Shown here: positions 49,354 to 58,600 of the stretch, in pieces
How positions within the stretch are numbered: the stretch's first letter is position 1
Layout: each line of letters begins with the position of its first letter
Made by a program: the position numbers and the translations under genes
Notes under the pieces: generated by a model
What the model saw: the letters and a program-made list of their open reading frames with translations, nothing else
What the model was told of the DNA's origin: nothing
The model's database searches: none
DNA from: Methyloversatilis discipulorum
GTDB lineage: Bacteria > Pseudomonadota > Gammaproteobacteria > Burkholderiales > Rhodocyclaceae
Direction of reading: 5' to 3'
Assembly (NCBI RefSeq): GCF_018780585.1
Contig: NZ_JADMJL010000036.1
Span: forward strand, 1-58,643
Length of the DNA: 58,643 nucleotides

Positions 49354-50015
49354 GCGCGCGCGAACGCATCCTCGCCCGCCTGCGCGCGGCCGAGCCTGGC
49401 GCGCCGGTGGCGCCTCCCGACGTGGCGGCCTACTACGCGCAGCGACCACGGCTGACGCCGGGCGAGCGGCTGCAGCAACTGTGCGCACGACTGCGCGCCT
49501 CGCGCGCCGACGTGATGGTGGCGCAGCCGGCCGAGTGGGCACGCGTTGCGGCCGATGCGTTGCACCTGCGCGGCGTGCGTCGCCTGGCGCTGAACGGCGA
49601 AGTGCGCGCCGAAGAGCTGGCGGCGACCTTGCCGCCCGTCATCGAGGCGGTGCGCTTCGACGGCGAGATCGAGTCCTGGAAGCAGGAAATGTTTGCGACC
49701 ATCGACGCCGGGTTCACACCGGCCTCCGCCGGCATTGCGGCCACCGGCGCGCTGCTGCTGAACCACGGCGGCGCGCTGCCGCGCACGCTGTCGCTGGTGC
49801 CGCCGATCAGCCTGGTCTGCGTCGACGCGCGCGATCTGTACGACGACCTCCACCACGCGTCGAGCAGCCAGCGCTGGGCCGACGACATGCCGACCAACCG
49901 CGTGCTGGTGTCCAGCCCGTCGCGTACCGCAGACATCCAGCAGACGCTGGCCTACGGCGCGCACGGCCCGCGCGAACTGGTCGTGGTGGTGATCGCCGAC
50001 GGAGACTTGGCATGA
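49350..50015 (+). CDS. lutC: L-lactate utilisation protein LutC (LUD domain)
   Basis: A 221-residue LUD-domain protein (formerly DUF162), required with LutA and LutB for lactate oxidation. It shows the domain's blocks: VRRLALNGEV, GFTPASAGIAATGALLLNHGGALPRTLSLVPPISLVCVDARDLYDDL and SPSRTADIQQTLAYGAHGPRELVVVVI. The exact biochemical role in the complex is not settled. It overlaps lutA by 4 bases and lutB by 4 bases. The order lutA-lutC-lutB differs from the Bacillus order A-B-C. Confidence 0.9.
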   Translation: MSARERILARLRAAEPGAPVAPPDVAAYYAQRPRLTPGERLQQLCARLRASRADVMVAQPAEWARVAADALHLRGVRRLALNGEVRAEELAATLPPVIEAVRFDGEIESWKQEMFATIDAGFTPASAGIAATGALLLNHGGALPRTLSLVPPISLVCVDARDLYDDLHHASSSQRWADDMPTNRVLVSSPSRTADIQQTLAYGAHGPRELVVVVIADGDLA

Positions 50016-51457
50016 GTGCGCAGCCCATGCATTTCGTGTCGCCGGCGCAGTTCCGCGATCGCGTCAGCGAGGCGCTGGCGGATGACGGGCTGCGCGACAA
50101 CTTCCGCAGCGCGATGAACTTCCTGCGCGACAAGCGTGCCAGCCAGTTTCCGGACCCGGTCGAAACCGAGGCGCTGCGCGATCTTGGCGAGGCGGTGCGC
50201 AAGCACGCGCTGGCGCACCTGCCGGCACTGCTGGAGAAGCTGGAGACGAATCTGCAGGCGCGCGGCGTCGAGGTGCACTGGGCGGAAACGCCGGGGGAGG
50301 CCTGCGCCATCATCCACCGCATCGCCACCGAAGCGGGCGCGACGCGCGTGATCAAGGGCAAATCCATGGTGAGCGAGGAGGTGGAACTGAACCACTACCT
50401 CGAAGCGCGCGGCGTCGAGTGTCTCGAATCGGACATGGGCGAGTACATCGTGCAGCTGGCTGGCGAACGGCCGTCGCACATCGTCATGCCGGCCATCCAC
50501 AAGACGAAGCAGGACATCGCGCGGCTGTTCGAACAGAAGATTCCGGACGCCGGCTACACCGAGGACGTCGACGCGCTGATCCGCACCGGCCGCGAAGTGC
50601 TGCGCGAGCGCTTCATGCAGGCCGACATCGGCATTTCCGGCGTCAATTTCGCGATCGCCGAAACCGGCACGCTGTGGCTGGTCGAGAACGAGGGCAACGG
50701 TCGGCTGTCGACGACGGTGCCGGACATCCACATCGCGATGATGGGTATCGAGAAGGTGGTCGATACGCTGGAACACGCGATGCCGCTGGCCAGCCTGCTG
50801 CCGCGCTCGGCCACCGGTCAGGCCGCCACCACCTATTTCAACCTGATCACCGGTCCGCGTCGGCCCGGCGACCAGGACGGGCCGCGGCGCATGCACCTGG
50901 TGCTGCTCGACAACGGTCGCACCCAGGCCTATGCAGACGCCCAGCTGCGCGCAACGCTGCAGTGCATACGCTGCGGCGCGTGCATGAACCACTGCCCGGT
51001 CTATGCGCGCGTTGGCGGCCATGCCTACGGCACCACCTATCCTGGGCCGATCGGCCAGATCCTGTCGCCGCACCTGCTGGGGCTGGACGACAGCCGCGAT
51101 CTGCCGACCGCCTCCAGCCTGTGCGGCGCTTGCGCCGAGGTGTGCCCGGTGCGCATCCCTATCCCGTCGTTGCTGATGCGCCTGCGTACCGAAGCCAATC
51201 GCGCGCCTGGTGCCGCGGTGGCGCAGCCGCTGGCCGGGCAGGGGGCTTCGTTCAGCGTCGGGCAGAAGCTGGTGTGGCGCTTCTGGAGCGGCATCTACGC
51301 CAGCCCCGGACGTTACCGGCTGCTGCGCTGGGCGGCCACCCGCTTCCGCTGGCTGGCACCGCGCCGGCAGATGGGCTGGACGCAACACCGCACACCGCTG
51401 CGGCCGGCCGCGCGCAGCCTGCACGATCTGATGAAGGCGCGCGGACAGCCGCGTTGA
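50012..51457 (+). CDS. lutB: L-lactate utilisation iron-sulfur protein LutB (LldF)
   Basis: A 481-residue protein with an N-terminal LUD-like region (IKGKSMVSEEVELNHYLEARGVECLESDMGEYIVQLAGERPSHIVMPAIHK). A C-terminal ferredoxin-like module has two 4Fe-4S sets, CIRCGACMNHCPVY and CGACAEVCPVRIP. It carries electrons from lactate oxidation towards the respiratory chain. It is translationally coupled to lutC. No lactate permease gene (lldP/lctP) is in the window, so uptake must be encoded elsewhere. Confidence 0.93.
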   Translation: MSAQPMHFVSPAQFRDRVSEALADDGLRDNFRSAMNFLRDKRASQFPDPVETEALRDLGEAVRKHALAHLPALLEKLETNLQARGVEVHWAETPGEACAIIHRIATEAGATRVIKGKSMVSEEVELNHYLEARGVECLESDMGEYIVQLAGERPSHIVMPAIHKTKQDIARLFEQKIPDAGYTEDVDALIRTGREVLRERFMQADIGISGVNFAIAETGTLWLVENEGNGRLSTTVPDIHIAMMGIEKVVDTLEHAMPLASLLPRSATGQAATTYFNLITGPRRPGDQDGPRRMHLVLLDNGRTQAYADAQLRATLQCIRCGACMNHCPVYARVGGHAYGTTYPGPIGQILSPHLLGLDDSRDLPTASSLCGACAEVCPVRIPIPSLLMRLRTEANRAPGAAVAQPLAGQGASFSVGQKLVWRFWSGIYASPGRYRLLRWAATRFRWLAPRRQMGWTQHRTPLRPAARSLHDLMKARGQPR

Positions 51458-51523
51458 CCGGTGGCTTCAAGTTTTGGCGCGGTCTGTCGATACCCCGGGG
51501 ATACCGCTGCCTCCGAGGCCGTC

Positions 51524-52414
51524 ATGATTCCCGTGCGCAAGACCGATGTGGTGCTGGGCAAGCCCCTGCCGTATTCGCTGTACGACCAGAACAACAAACT
51601 GCTGCTGAAAGCCGGCGTCGTGGTGCAGACGCAGAACCAGCTCGACGTGCTGAGCGAGCGCGGTCTGTACCGCGACCGCATGGCGGCCAATCAGGTGCAG
51701 GCGCCGTCCAGCATCGTGCCGGACGGCGAGCCGGCACCGGACAAGGACGGCATCCTGCTCGACCTGGAGGACATCCGGCTGCAGGTCGGCGACCTGCTGC
51801 AACTGCAGGGCGTCGCCACCGACGCACCGCGCCATGCGGTGAAGCTGCTCGGCTACGCGAAGGGACGCAGCGTCATGGTGACGCCGCCGATGGTCGATGG
51901 CGCCTACGCGATGGTGAAACAGGACGCCGCCTTCGTCGTCCGTTTCTTCTCCGGCAAGAGCGTGTACGCCTTCCCCGCGCACGTGCTGAAGATGTCGAAC
52001 ACGCCCTTTCCCTACCTGCACCTGAGCTATCCGAAGAAGGTGCGTGGCATGCGCGTGCGCCGCGCCCAGCGCGCCAGCGTGCGGCTGATCTCGTCGGTCA
52101 CCGACATGTATGGAGCGCTGTACGCCGGCACCCTGGTCGATATCAGCAAGGGCGGGGCGTTGCTTGCCGCCAAGGCCGCGCTGGGTGAAATCGGCGACCT
52201 GTTGCAGTTGAAGTTCAGGCTGCAGTTCGACGACATCGACCAGTTCGTGCATGTCAAGGCGGGCATCCGCTCGGTACGCAGCAACCCGGAGCCGGAGAGC
52301 GAGACCCTCGCACTGCATCACGGACTCGAGTTCGTCGAGGTGCAGGGCAGCGACCGGCTGGCGCTGTCGGCCTATACCTATCAGAAGCTGATCGAAGCGA
52401 GCGACGTGGCCTGA
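51524..52414 (+). CDS. PilZ-domain cyclic di-GMP-binding protein (YcgR-like layout)
   Basis: A 296-residue protein. Its N-terminal half begins VRKTDVVLGKPLPYSLYDQNNKLLLKAGVVV, a segment found in front of PilZ effectors. A flagellar-brake-like region follows at about 85-180 (LLQLQGVATDAPRHAVKLLGYAKGRSVMVTPP). The C-terminal PilZ domain has the RxxxR motif (RRAQR) and DISKGG (DxSxxG), the two cyclic di-GMP-binding elements. The receptor could influence motility, adhesion or cell-surface functions. A possible ligand source is the diguanylate cyclase at 25402-27465, but no direct link is visible. CCGAGG precedes the ATG. Confidence 0.85.
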   Translation: MIPVRKTDVVLGKPLPYSLYDQNNKLLLKAGVVVQTQNQLDVLSERGLYRDRMAANQVQAPSSIVPDGEPAPDKDGILLDLEDIRLQVGDLLQLQGVATDAPRHAVKLLGYAKGRSVMVTPPMVDGAYAMVKQDAAFVVRFFSGKSVYAFPAHVLKMSNTPFPYLHLSYPKKVRGMRVRRAQRASVRLISSVTDMYGALYAGTLVDISKGGALLAAKAALGEIGDLLQLKFRLQFDDIDQFVHVKAGIRSVRSNPEPESETLALHHGLEFVEVQGSDRLALSAYTYQKLIEASDVA

Positions 52415-52495
52415 ATCTGCGCCTGTACGGACGAAATGCGGCGCAATGCCGCATCCGGGCGTAACATTCGCGCCGTCCATGCACGGAGCGACGCC

Positions 52496-52975
52496 ATGAA
52501 ATGCCCGTTCTGCAGCTCCCCCGATACCCAGGTGGTCGAAACCCGCGAAAGCGAGGATGGCGACATCATCCGTCGCCGGCGCCGCTGTGCGCACTGCGAC
52601 AAGCGCTTCACCACCTACGAGCGGGTCGAGCTGAAGATGCCGCAGATCGTCAAGAAGGACGGTCGGCGCGCCGACTACGATCGCGAAAAGCTGCGCGCCA
52701 GCATGATGCTGGCGCTGCGCAAGCGCCCGGTCACCACCGAGTCGGTGGATCTGGCGATGGACCGCATCGAGGAGCGCCTGCTCACGATGGGGGTGCGCGA
52801 ACTGGCGACCGACCGCCTCGGCGAACTGGTGATGCGTGAACTGAAGAAGCTCGACAAGATCGGCTACATCCGCTTCGCCAGCGTCTATCGCAACTTCGAG
52901 GATGTCGATGAATTTTCAGAGGTCGTGCGCGAGGTGACCAAACCGCCGCGCGCGCCGCGCAAGACGGGAGGCTGA
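52496..52975 (+). CDS. nrdR: Transcriptional repressor NrdR
   Basis: A 159-residue repressor of ribonucleotide reductase genes. The N-terminal zinc ribbon uses four cysteines ([45 protein letters not shown]). An ATP-cone domain follows ([29 protein letters not shown]) and senses ATP and dATP. The length is standard. Its stop directly abuts the ribD start, a common nrdR-ribD pairing in proteobacteria. Confidence 0.97.
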   Translation: MKCPFCSSPDTQVVETRESEDGDIIRRRRRCAHCDKRFTTYERVELKMPQIVKKDGRRADYDREKLRASMMLALRKRPVTTESVDLAMDRIEERLLTMGVRELATDRLGELVMRELKKLDKIGYIRFASVYRNFEDVDEFSEVVREVTKPPRAPRKTGG

Positions 52976-54082
52976 ATGGCGCACGACGCCTCGCTTGACA
53001 CCCTTTTCATGGCGCGCGCGCTGAAGCTGGCCGCGCGTGGTCTGTGGACCACCTCGCCGAATCCGCGCGTCGGCTGCGTACTCGTGCGCGACGGGCAGAT
53101 CGTCGGCGAAGGCTGGCATGAGAAGGCCGGCGAACCCCACGCAGAAGTGCACGCGTTGCGCGCCGCCGGCGAAGCCGCGCGTGGGGCGACCGCCTATGTC
53201 ACGCTGGAACCCTGCAGCCACCACGGCCGCACGCCACCCTGTGCCGATGCGCTGATCTCCGCGGGGGTCGCGCGCGTGGTCGCCGCTATGCAGGACCCGA
53301 ATCCGCTGGTCGCCGGCAACGGTCTGGCAAGCCTGCGCGCCGCCGGCATCGCGACCGACTGCGGCGTGCTGGAAGGCGATGCGCGCGAACTGAACATCGG
53401 TTTCGTGTCGCGCATGACGCGCGGCAAGCCCTGGGTCAGGCTGAAAACCGCCTCGACGCTGGACGGCGTGACGGCGCTGGAGAACGGCGTCAGCCAGTGG
53501 ATTACCGGCGCCGCGGCCCGACGTGACGGCCACCGCTGGCGGGCACGCGCCTGTGCGGTGCTGTCCGGCATCGGCACGGTGATCGAGGACGACCCCAGCC
53601 TGACCGTGCGCGAAGTCGATACCCCGCGCCAGCCGCTGCGCATCATTGTCGACGCGCGGTTGCAGCTGACGCCGCAGGCGAAGCTGTTTGCCGACATCGA
53701 ACGTTCACCGCTGCTGGTCGTGTGTGCGTCCGACGACACGCCGAAGGCGCAGGCCCTGCGCGACGCCGGCGCCGAACTGCTGGTGCTGCCGAACGAGGGC
53801 GGCAAGGTTGACCTGCCCGCGATGTTCCAGGCGCTGGGCGCGCGGGGGCTGAACGAGGTGCACGCCGAATCCGGTCACAAGCTGAACGGCTCGCTGCTCC
53901 GCGAGGGCTGTGTGGACGAACTGCTGATGTATCTGGCGCCCACCGTGCTCGGGCGCGGCATGGGCCTGTTCAATCTGGGCCCCTTCGACACGCTGGCCCA
54001 GCGCATCGATGTAGACGTCCGCGACATGCGGGCGGTGGGCAAGGACTGGCGGCTGCTGGCCCGGCTTAGACCTTCGTCTTGA
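52976..54082 (+). CDS. ribD: Bifunctional riboflavin biosynthesis protein RibD
   Basis: A 368-residue bifunctional enzyme: an N-terminal deaminase (about 1-145) and a C-terminal reductase (about 150-365) for the second and third steps of riboflavin synthesis. The deaminase zinc site is HAEVHALRAAGEAARGATAYVTLEPCSHHGRTPPC (His, Cys, Cys). The reductase has RLKTASTLDGVTAL and GIGTVIEDDPSLTVR. It follows nrdR without a gap. Other rib genes are not in the window. Confidence 0.96.
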   Translation: MAHDASLDTLFMARALKLAARGLWTTSPNPRVGCVLVRDGQIVGEGWHEKAGEPHAEVHALRAAGEAARGATAYVTLEPCSHHGRTPPCADALISAGVARVVAAMQDPNPLVAGNGLASLRAAGIATDCGVLEGDARELNIGFVSRMTRGKPWVRLKTASTLDGVTALENGVSQWITGAAARRDGHRWRARACAVLSGIGTVIEDDPSLTVREVDTPRQPLRIIVDARLQLTPQAKLFADIERSPLLVVCASDDTPKAQALRDAGAELLVLPNEGGKVDLPAMFQALGARGLNEVHAESGHKLNGSLLREGCVDELLMYLAPTVLGRGMGLFNLGPFDTLAQRIDVDVRDMRAVGKDWRLLARLRPSS

Positions 54083-54117
54083 GCGCGGGCCGTTCCGCGG
54101 CATAGGCTTCGGCACAG

Positions 54118-54212
54118 GCTGATGTCGGGGTCAGAAGGCCCGTCCCACAGAACACCCCTCCGGTCGCCGACCGGGCGTGGTTCCTGTGGGAGCAGCCTTG
54201 GCCGCGACGTCA
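54118..54212. repeat. REP/BIME-like inverted repeat pair, copy 3
   Basis: The left element GTCGGGGTCAGAAGGCCCGTCCCACAG and the right element TTCCTGTGGGAGCAGCCTTG followed by GCCGCGACGTC are inverted relatives. They occupy most of the gap between the convergent ribD and degP-like genes. This copy is the cleanest of the three main ones. Confidence 0.7.
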
Positions 54213-54224
54213 GCGGTGGGGCAA

Positions 54225-55715
54225 TCAGCCTACCCGGATCGGCACGAACAGCCGGTTGTCGCCGCGCTGGATCAGCAGCGCGATGCGGCCCTTGGCCTTC
54301 TCCACCAGTCTTGCCAGTTCTTCCGCGCTGCCCACCGGCTGGCCGTTCACCGCGAGGATGGCGTCGCCGGGCTGGATGCCGGCCTGTGCGGCCGCACCGC
54401 CGGCGTCGGCCACGACCAGACCGCGGGTGACGCCCAGCTGTTGCGATTCGGCGCCGGTCAGCGGGCGCACGGCCAGACCGAGTCGGTCGCGGACCGGTCC
54501 GCTGTCGCGGCCACCTTCGTCGAGCGCTGCCACCTCGCTGTCGCTCTGTTCGCCCAGCGTCGCGCTCAGATCGCGTTCCGCACCCTGGCGCCACACCTTC
54601 ATCTTCACCGTCTTGCCCGGCGCCAGATTGCCGATCACTTTCGGCAGGTCGAAGGAATCGGACACGGCGCGGCCATCGACCGACAGGATCACGTCGCCGG
54701 CCTGCAGACCGGCCTTGTCGGCCGGGCCGCCCTGTTCGACGTTGGCGACCAGCGCGCCGCGCGCGCGGTCGAGGCCGAAGCTGTCGGCCAGTTCGCGCGT
54801 GATCGGCTGGATGCTGACGCCGAGACGGGCGTGCTTGGCGCGTCCGTACTGCTTGATCTGATCGGCCACCCGCATCGCGACGTCGATCGGAATGGCGAAG
54901 GACAGACCCATGAAGCCGCCGGTGCGCGAGTAGATCTGCGAATTGATGCCGATCACCTCGCCGTTCAGGTTGAACAGCGGACCGCCGGAATTGCCGGGGT
55001 TGATCGCCACGTCGGTCTGGATGAAGGGCACCAGCGATTCGTCCGGCAGCGCGCGCGACTTGGCGCTGACGATGCCGGCCGTCACCGTGTTCTCGAAGCC
55101 GAAGGGTGCGCCGATGGCCGCCACCCACTCGCCGACGCGGGTGGTGTCGGCGTTGCCCAGCTTCACCGCCGGCAGGTTTTTCGCCTCGATCTTGATCAGC
55201 GCGACGTCGGTTCGCTTGTCGCTGCCGATCACCTTGGCCTTGTACTCGCGCTTGTCGGTGAACTTGACCGTCACCTCGGCGGCGTCGGCCACCACGTGCG
55301 CATTGGTCAGGATGTAGCCGTCAGGGCTGATGACAAAGCCGGAGCCGATGCCGCGCGGCGCCGGGCCCTCGCCGCCGCGCTGCGGGTTCTGCGGCACCGG
55401 GATGCCGAAGCGGCGGAAGAACTCGAACATCGGATCGTTCGGATTGACCGCCACGCGCGAAGGCTTGCCGATCACGCTGATGTTCACCACGGACGGCGAG
55501 GTCTGCTCGACCAGCGTGCTGAAATCCGGCAGACCGGCAACCAGCGGCGCCGTGGTCGGCGCGGTGATGGTCGCCGCCTGTGCAATCTGCACCGGCTTCG
55601 ACTGCGGTGCCGCTTCGGCGTGGCGCATCCAGTCGACCGTCGTCGCCGTGGCGCCCAGCCCGAAGGCGGTCGCGGTTAGCGCGGCGAGTGCGGTACGAGA
55701 AAGCTTGATCTTCAT
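54225..55715 (-). CDS. Do-family periplasmic serine protease (DegP/MucD-like)
   Basis: A 496-residue periplasmic protease and chaperone. A signal peptide (about 1-35) precedes the trypsin-like domain with catalytic His140 (TNAHVV), Asp170 (RTDVAL) and Ser243 (GNSGGPL). Two PDZ domains follow (about 285-375 and 395-490), each with a carboxylate-binding-loop-like start. It degrades or refolds misfolded envelope proteins. The two-PDZ layout fits DegP, DegQ or MucD, and the choice cannot be made from sequence alone. The start at 55715 is fixed by AGGAGAGG and the signal peptide. It is convergent with ribD and divergent from folE. No mucABC or rseABC genes are adjacent. Confidence 0.93.
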   Translation of the reverse strand: MKIKLSRTALAALTATAFGLGATATTVDWMRHAEAAPQSKPVQIAQAATITAPTTAPLVAGLPDFSTLVEQTSPSVVNISVIGKPSRVAVNPNDPMFEFFRRFGIPVPQNPQRGGEGPAPRGIGSGFVISPDGYILTNAHVVADAAEVTVKFTDKREYKAKVIGSDKRTDVALIKIEAKNLPAVKLGNADTTRVGEWVAAIGAPFGFENTVTAGIVSAKSRALPDESLVPFIQTDVAINPGNSGGPLFNLNGEVIGINSQIYSRTGGFMGLSFAIPIDVAMRVADQIKQYGRAKHARLGVSIQPITRELADSFGLDRARGALVANVEQGGPADKAGLQAGDVILSVDGRAVSDSFDLPKVIGNLAPGKTVKMKVWRQGAERDLSATLGEQSDSEVAALDEGGRDSGPVRDRLGLAVRPLTGAESQQLGVTRGLVVADAGGAAAQAGIQPGDAILAVNGQPVGSAEELARLVEKAKGRIALLIQRGDNRLFVPIRVG

Positions 55716-56022
55716 CGATGTCCTCTCCTGACGTGTGTTTGCGCGCCTGACAACCGGACTGAAATGAGTCGGCGCAACTTGTGGGCGAACGATGGAGCGG
55801 GGCCGGCGGCGGGCTGTTCCGGTGGCTTGCATCCGGAAACAATCGTCAAGCCGCGGGCCTAGCGCTGTTCAATCTGGGGAGCAAAAACGCCATATCAAGG
55901 GTCACACAGTGCTCAAACCTCTTGAAAACCCGGACTTGCACCGCCACCATGACCGATCCGGGTCGCCGAAGGCGGGCATGAGCCGGCCGCCGATCCACCA
56001 TATATATAAGTACAGGAAGAAC
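55716..56022. other. Divergent region between the Do-type protease and folE (307 bp)
   Basis: No gene is evident. On the rightward strand CTTGAAA (55921-55927) equals the heat-shock sigma-32 -35 box, with a poor -10 (CCACCAT, near 55944). A TATATATAAG tract (56001-56010) ends 12 bases before the folE ATG and could be a -10 with a very short leader. I did not find a clear sigma-E promoter for the protease. Confidence 0.5.
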
Positions 56023-56634
56023 ATGAAGAGCACTGACACCGGTCGTCCGACCCGCGAGGAAGCCGAAGCGGCCGTCCGCACCCTGATCCGCTGGACCGGC
56101 GACGATCCGGCGCGCGAAGGCCTGATCGACACGCCGAAGCGCGTGGTCAAGTCCTACGAGGAATTCTTTGCGGGCTACGCCGAAGATCCGCGCGAAATCC
56201 TGTCCCGCACCTTCGAGGAAGTCGAGGGCTACGACGAGGTGATTGCGCTGACCGGCATCCGCTTCGAAAGCCACTGCGAACACCACATGGTGCCCATCAT
56301 CGGTACCGCTCATGTCGCCTACCTTCCGGACAGGCGTGTGGTCGGCATTTCCAAGCTGGCGCGGCTGGTCGAGGTGTTCGCCAAGCGCCTGCAGATTCAG
56401 GAGAAGATGACCGTGCAGGTGGCCGATACACTGTACGAGGTGCTGCAGCCGCGCGGCGTGGCAGTCGTGATCGAGGCCGCGCACGAATGCATGACCACGC
56501 GTGGTGTGCACAAGCCGGGCGTGGCCATGGTCACCAGCCGCATGCTGGGCCTGTTCCGCGACGATGCGCGCACCCGCCGCGAGTTCTTCGACCTGATCGG
56601 CCGCTCCGGCGGCAGCGGTAGCTGCGGCGTCTGA
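56023..56634 (+). CDS. folE: GTP cyclohydrolase I
   Basis: A 203-residue enzyme that converts GTP to 7,8-dihydroneopterin triphosphate, the entry to folate and tetrahydropterin synthesis. Zinc-binding residues are visible in [23 protein letters not shown] (Cys and His) and in [12 protein letters not shown] (Cys). It continues [24 protein letters not shown]. The start at 56023 has AGGAAG about 4 bases upstream; longer in-frame starts add a non-conserved leader. A strong terminator follows. Confidence 0.96.
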   Translation: MKSTDTGRPTREEAEAAVRTLIRWTGDDPAREGLIDTPKRVVKSYEEFFAGYAEDPREILSRTFEEVEGYDEVIALTGIRFESHCEHHMVPIIGTAHVAYLPDRRVVGISKLARLVEVFAKRLQIQEKMTVQVADTLYEVLQPRGVAVVIEAAHECMTTRGVHKPGVAMVTSRMLGLFRDDARTRREFFDLIGRSGGSGSCGV

Positions 56635-56667
56635 ATTCACGCAGTGGTCCGTCTGGCAGACACATGG

Positions 56668-56698
56668 AGCCCGGGCGCTGATCGGCCCGGGCTTTTTT
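56668..56698 (+). terminator. Rho-independent terminator after folE
   Basis: AGCCCGGGC and GCCCGGGCT form a perfect 9-base stem with an 8-base loop, followed by six T residues. It starts 34 bases after the folE stop. Confidence 0.9.
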
Positions 56699-56876
56699 GT
56701 GTCCGTGCTCCGCAGGAGGCGATCGACCACATGGCTTCAATGCCGCGGAGCACGCCGAGCGACCGGGCGCGCGGCACCTTGCGCGTGCGCATGCCTCGCC
56801 GGTTTGGCGCGAACCGCTCCTGTTGCGCAAAAACCACAAGACTTGAGCCGGGGGCATACGTAATTCGACGCATGGC

Positions 56877-56906
56877 TTGCGGCCGACTTTACTGCTTCGG
56901 TACAGT
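56877..56906 (+). promoter_or_regulatory. Candidate promoter of the porin gene
   Basis: TTGCGG (56877-56882), an 18-base spacer and TACAGT (56901-56906) form a moderate sigma-70 match. It would give a leader of about 100 bases before the ATG at 57014, long enough for small-RNA control, which is common for porins. Confidence 0.4.
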
Positions 56907-57013
56907 CCGCCACACCTTCTGAAGCTCCGAAGGTGTGTAGCCCGGCAGTGCAGCGGCCGCGAGGCCGAATACGATCCGGGCACCCACTATCATCGCAAGA
57001 GGAGATTTGCGTA

Positions 57014-58192
57014 ATGTCCAAGAAACTGCTTGCCGCTGCCATCGCCGCAGCGCTCGCCCCGGCCGCCGTCATGGCCGAAGCTTCCAACGTGACCATCTAC
57101 GGTCGTGTCGACTACGGTTTCATGTCGCGTGGTGGTGACAACGGCGCCGCTTCGCAAGGTGGCCGCACTGGCCGCCTGAACGACTTCGAAGATGGCATCC
57201 TCGGTACCAATCGCTTCGGCTTCAAGGGCACCGAAGACCTGGGCAACGGTCTGAAGGCCATCTACGAATTCGAATTCGGCTTCTCCGGCGACAACGGCAC
57301 CTCGTTCGGCAGCACCACCAACCGTCACAGCTGGGTCGGCCTGACCGGTGCCTTCGGTACCGCCCTCGGCGGCCGTGTGGATGGCGCCCGTTACTCCTTC
57401 GTCGGCAAGTACGACCCGTTCAAGAACCAGACCGTTGCCAACGCCGGTTCGCTGTTCGGTCGTACGTCTGGCCTCGGTCAAGCTGACCGTGCCGACAATG
57501 CTGTTGTGTACATCTCTCCGGAACTGGCCCCTGGCCTGAAGTTCCTGGCCGCTTACACGACCTCGCTGCTGTCGGAAGCTGGCAACAATCAAGCACTCTT
57601 CACCGGCGACATCGAAACCGGCGACACGCCCCTGTATGCGATTGCCGCCATGTACGACAATGGCCCGCTGAGCATCACGCTTGATTATGAAAATCTGAAG
57701 ATCAAGCGCGCGAACACCGTGACTGGTGGCGACCTTGAGTACGATCTGTACGTTGCTGGTGCCAGCTATGATTTTGGCGTTGTCAAGCTCTTGGGTTACT
57801 ACGAGAAGACCGAGGGCAGCAACCGCGCAAGTCGTGGTGATGTTGCAGGCGGTGCCGTTACTTCTGACGGTGACGGCTGGCTGATTGGTCTGGAAGCACC
57901 GGTCACGGCGAACATCAAGCTGAAGGCAAGCTATGTTCAGGCCAATGATGATCGTGCTGCTCAAAGCGATTGCTCGAAGTGGGGCTTCGGTGGCGAGTAT
58001 GCCTTCTCGAAGCGCACCACGGCGTACGCAACCTACGCGAAGATTGACAATGATCGTAACGCCAACTGCGGTATCACCAAGAACGCCGCTGGTGCTGGTG
58101 CGAACGGTGGTGCGACCAACACCAACGGCACGTTCACGAACAACGCCTACGGCGATTCCGGCTTCAACGTCGGTCTGGCCCACACCTTCTAA
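57014..58192 (+). CDS. Outer-membrane porin (betaproteobacterial general porin family)
   Basis: A 392-residue trimeric-type porin. A signal peptide MSKKLLAAAIAAALAPAAVMA is followed by the family opening NVTIYGRVDYGFMS. It continues with RFGFKGTEDLGNGLKAIYEFEFGFS and SWVGLTGAFGTALGGRVD, and ends NVGLAHTF with the C-terminal Phe needed for outer-membrane insertion. The second half (from about 57480) uses many T-ending codons and is less GC-rich than neighbouring genes, as often seen in surface-exposed variable loops or in highly expressed genes. It allows diffusion of small hydrophilic solutes. It has its own promoter and terminator. Confidence 0.93.
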   Translation: MSKKLLAAAIAAALAPAAVMAEASNVTIYGRVDYGFMSRGGDNGAASQGGRTGRLNDFEDGILGTNRFGFKGTEDLGNGLKAIYEFEFGFSGDNGTSFGSTTNRHSWVGLTGAFGTALGGRVDGARYSFVGKYDPFKNQTVANAGSLFGRTSGLGQADRADNAVVYISPELAPGLKFLAAYTTSLLSEAGNNQALFTGDIETGDTPLYAIAAMYDNGPLSITLDYENLKIKRANTVTGGDLEYDLYVAGASYDFGVVKLLGYYEKTEGSNRASRGDVAGGAVTSDGDGWLIGLEAPVTANIKLKASYVQANDDRAAQSDCSKWGFGGEYAFSKRTTAYATYAKIDNDRNANCGITKNAAGAGANGGATNTNGTFTNNAYGDSGFNVGLAHTF

Positions 58193-58220
58193 TCGGTTTC
58201 CGATCAGAAAGTCGTGCTCA

Positions 58221-58247
58221 AACGGGCGCCTTCGGGCGCCCGTTTTT
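58221..58247 (+). terminator. Rho-independent terminator after the porin
   Basis: ACGGGCGCC-TTCG-GGCGCCCGT, a perfect stem with the very stable TTCG tetraloop, is followed by five T residues. It starts 29 bases after the porin stop. Confidence 0.95.
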
Positions 58248-58532
58248 CGTTGACCTTTCGTTGCGCAGGTACTCGTTTGACCAGGTTGTTGGTCGAGGTG
58301 AGGGGTGACGCGTCAGGTCAATATGCGGGAAGCGAAAGCGGTGCTGCCGGACCTGGCGGCGGCGCTGCGTGGGGCTGAATCTCGCGACGACCGATGGCGT
58401 GCTCGACGCCTATGCCGACGCAGGCGTATCAGTGCTGCGCTGCTGAGCAGCCCGCTGGGACCTTGACTAGATCGGCGCGACCTCTGGTCGCTGTGAGATC
58501 TCGGCACGTCGCGGGCTTCGATTAAGGCCGCA

Positions 58533-58600
58533 ATCGCGAGCAAGCTCGCTCTCACAAAACCCCGCTCCGGCGGCGAACAGGGAGCGATCCTTGTGGGAGA
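58533..58600. repeat. REP-like palindromic element, divergent copy
   Basis: ATCGCGAGCAAGCTCGCTCT followed by CACAAAAC is a palindrome with a GCGAGC/GCTCGC stem. It faces GGAGCGATCCTTGTGGGAGA about 30 bases on. It shares the TGTGGGAG end with the other copies but has a different stem, so it may belong to a second REP class. Confidence 0.4.

Larger units (their letters stand above)
56635..57013. other. folE-porin intergenic region (379 bp)
   Basis: It contains the folE terminator (56668-56698) and the porin promoter region with a candidate -35/-10 pair at 56877-56906. The porin leader ends with a strong AGAGGAGA ribosome-binding site (56998-57005). A short open frame here lacks any support. 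Nothing else is recognised. Confidence 0.6.
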
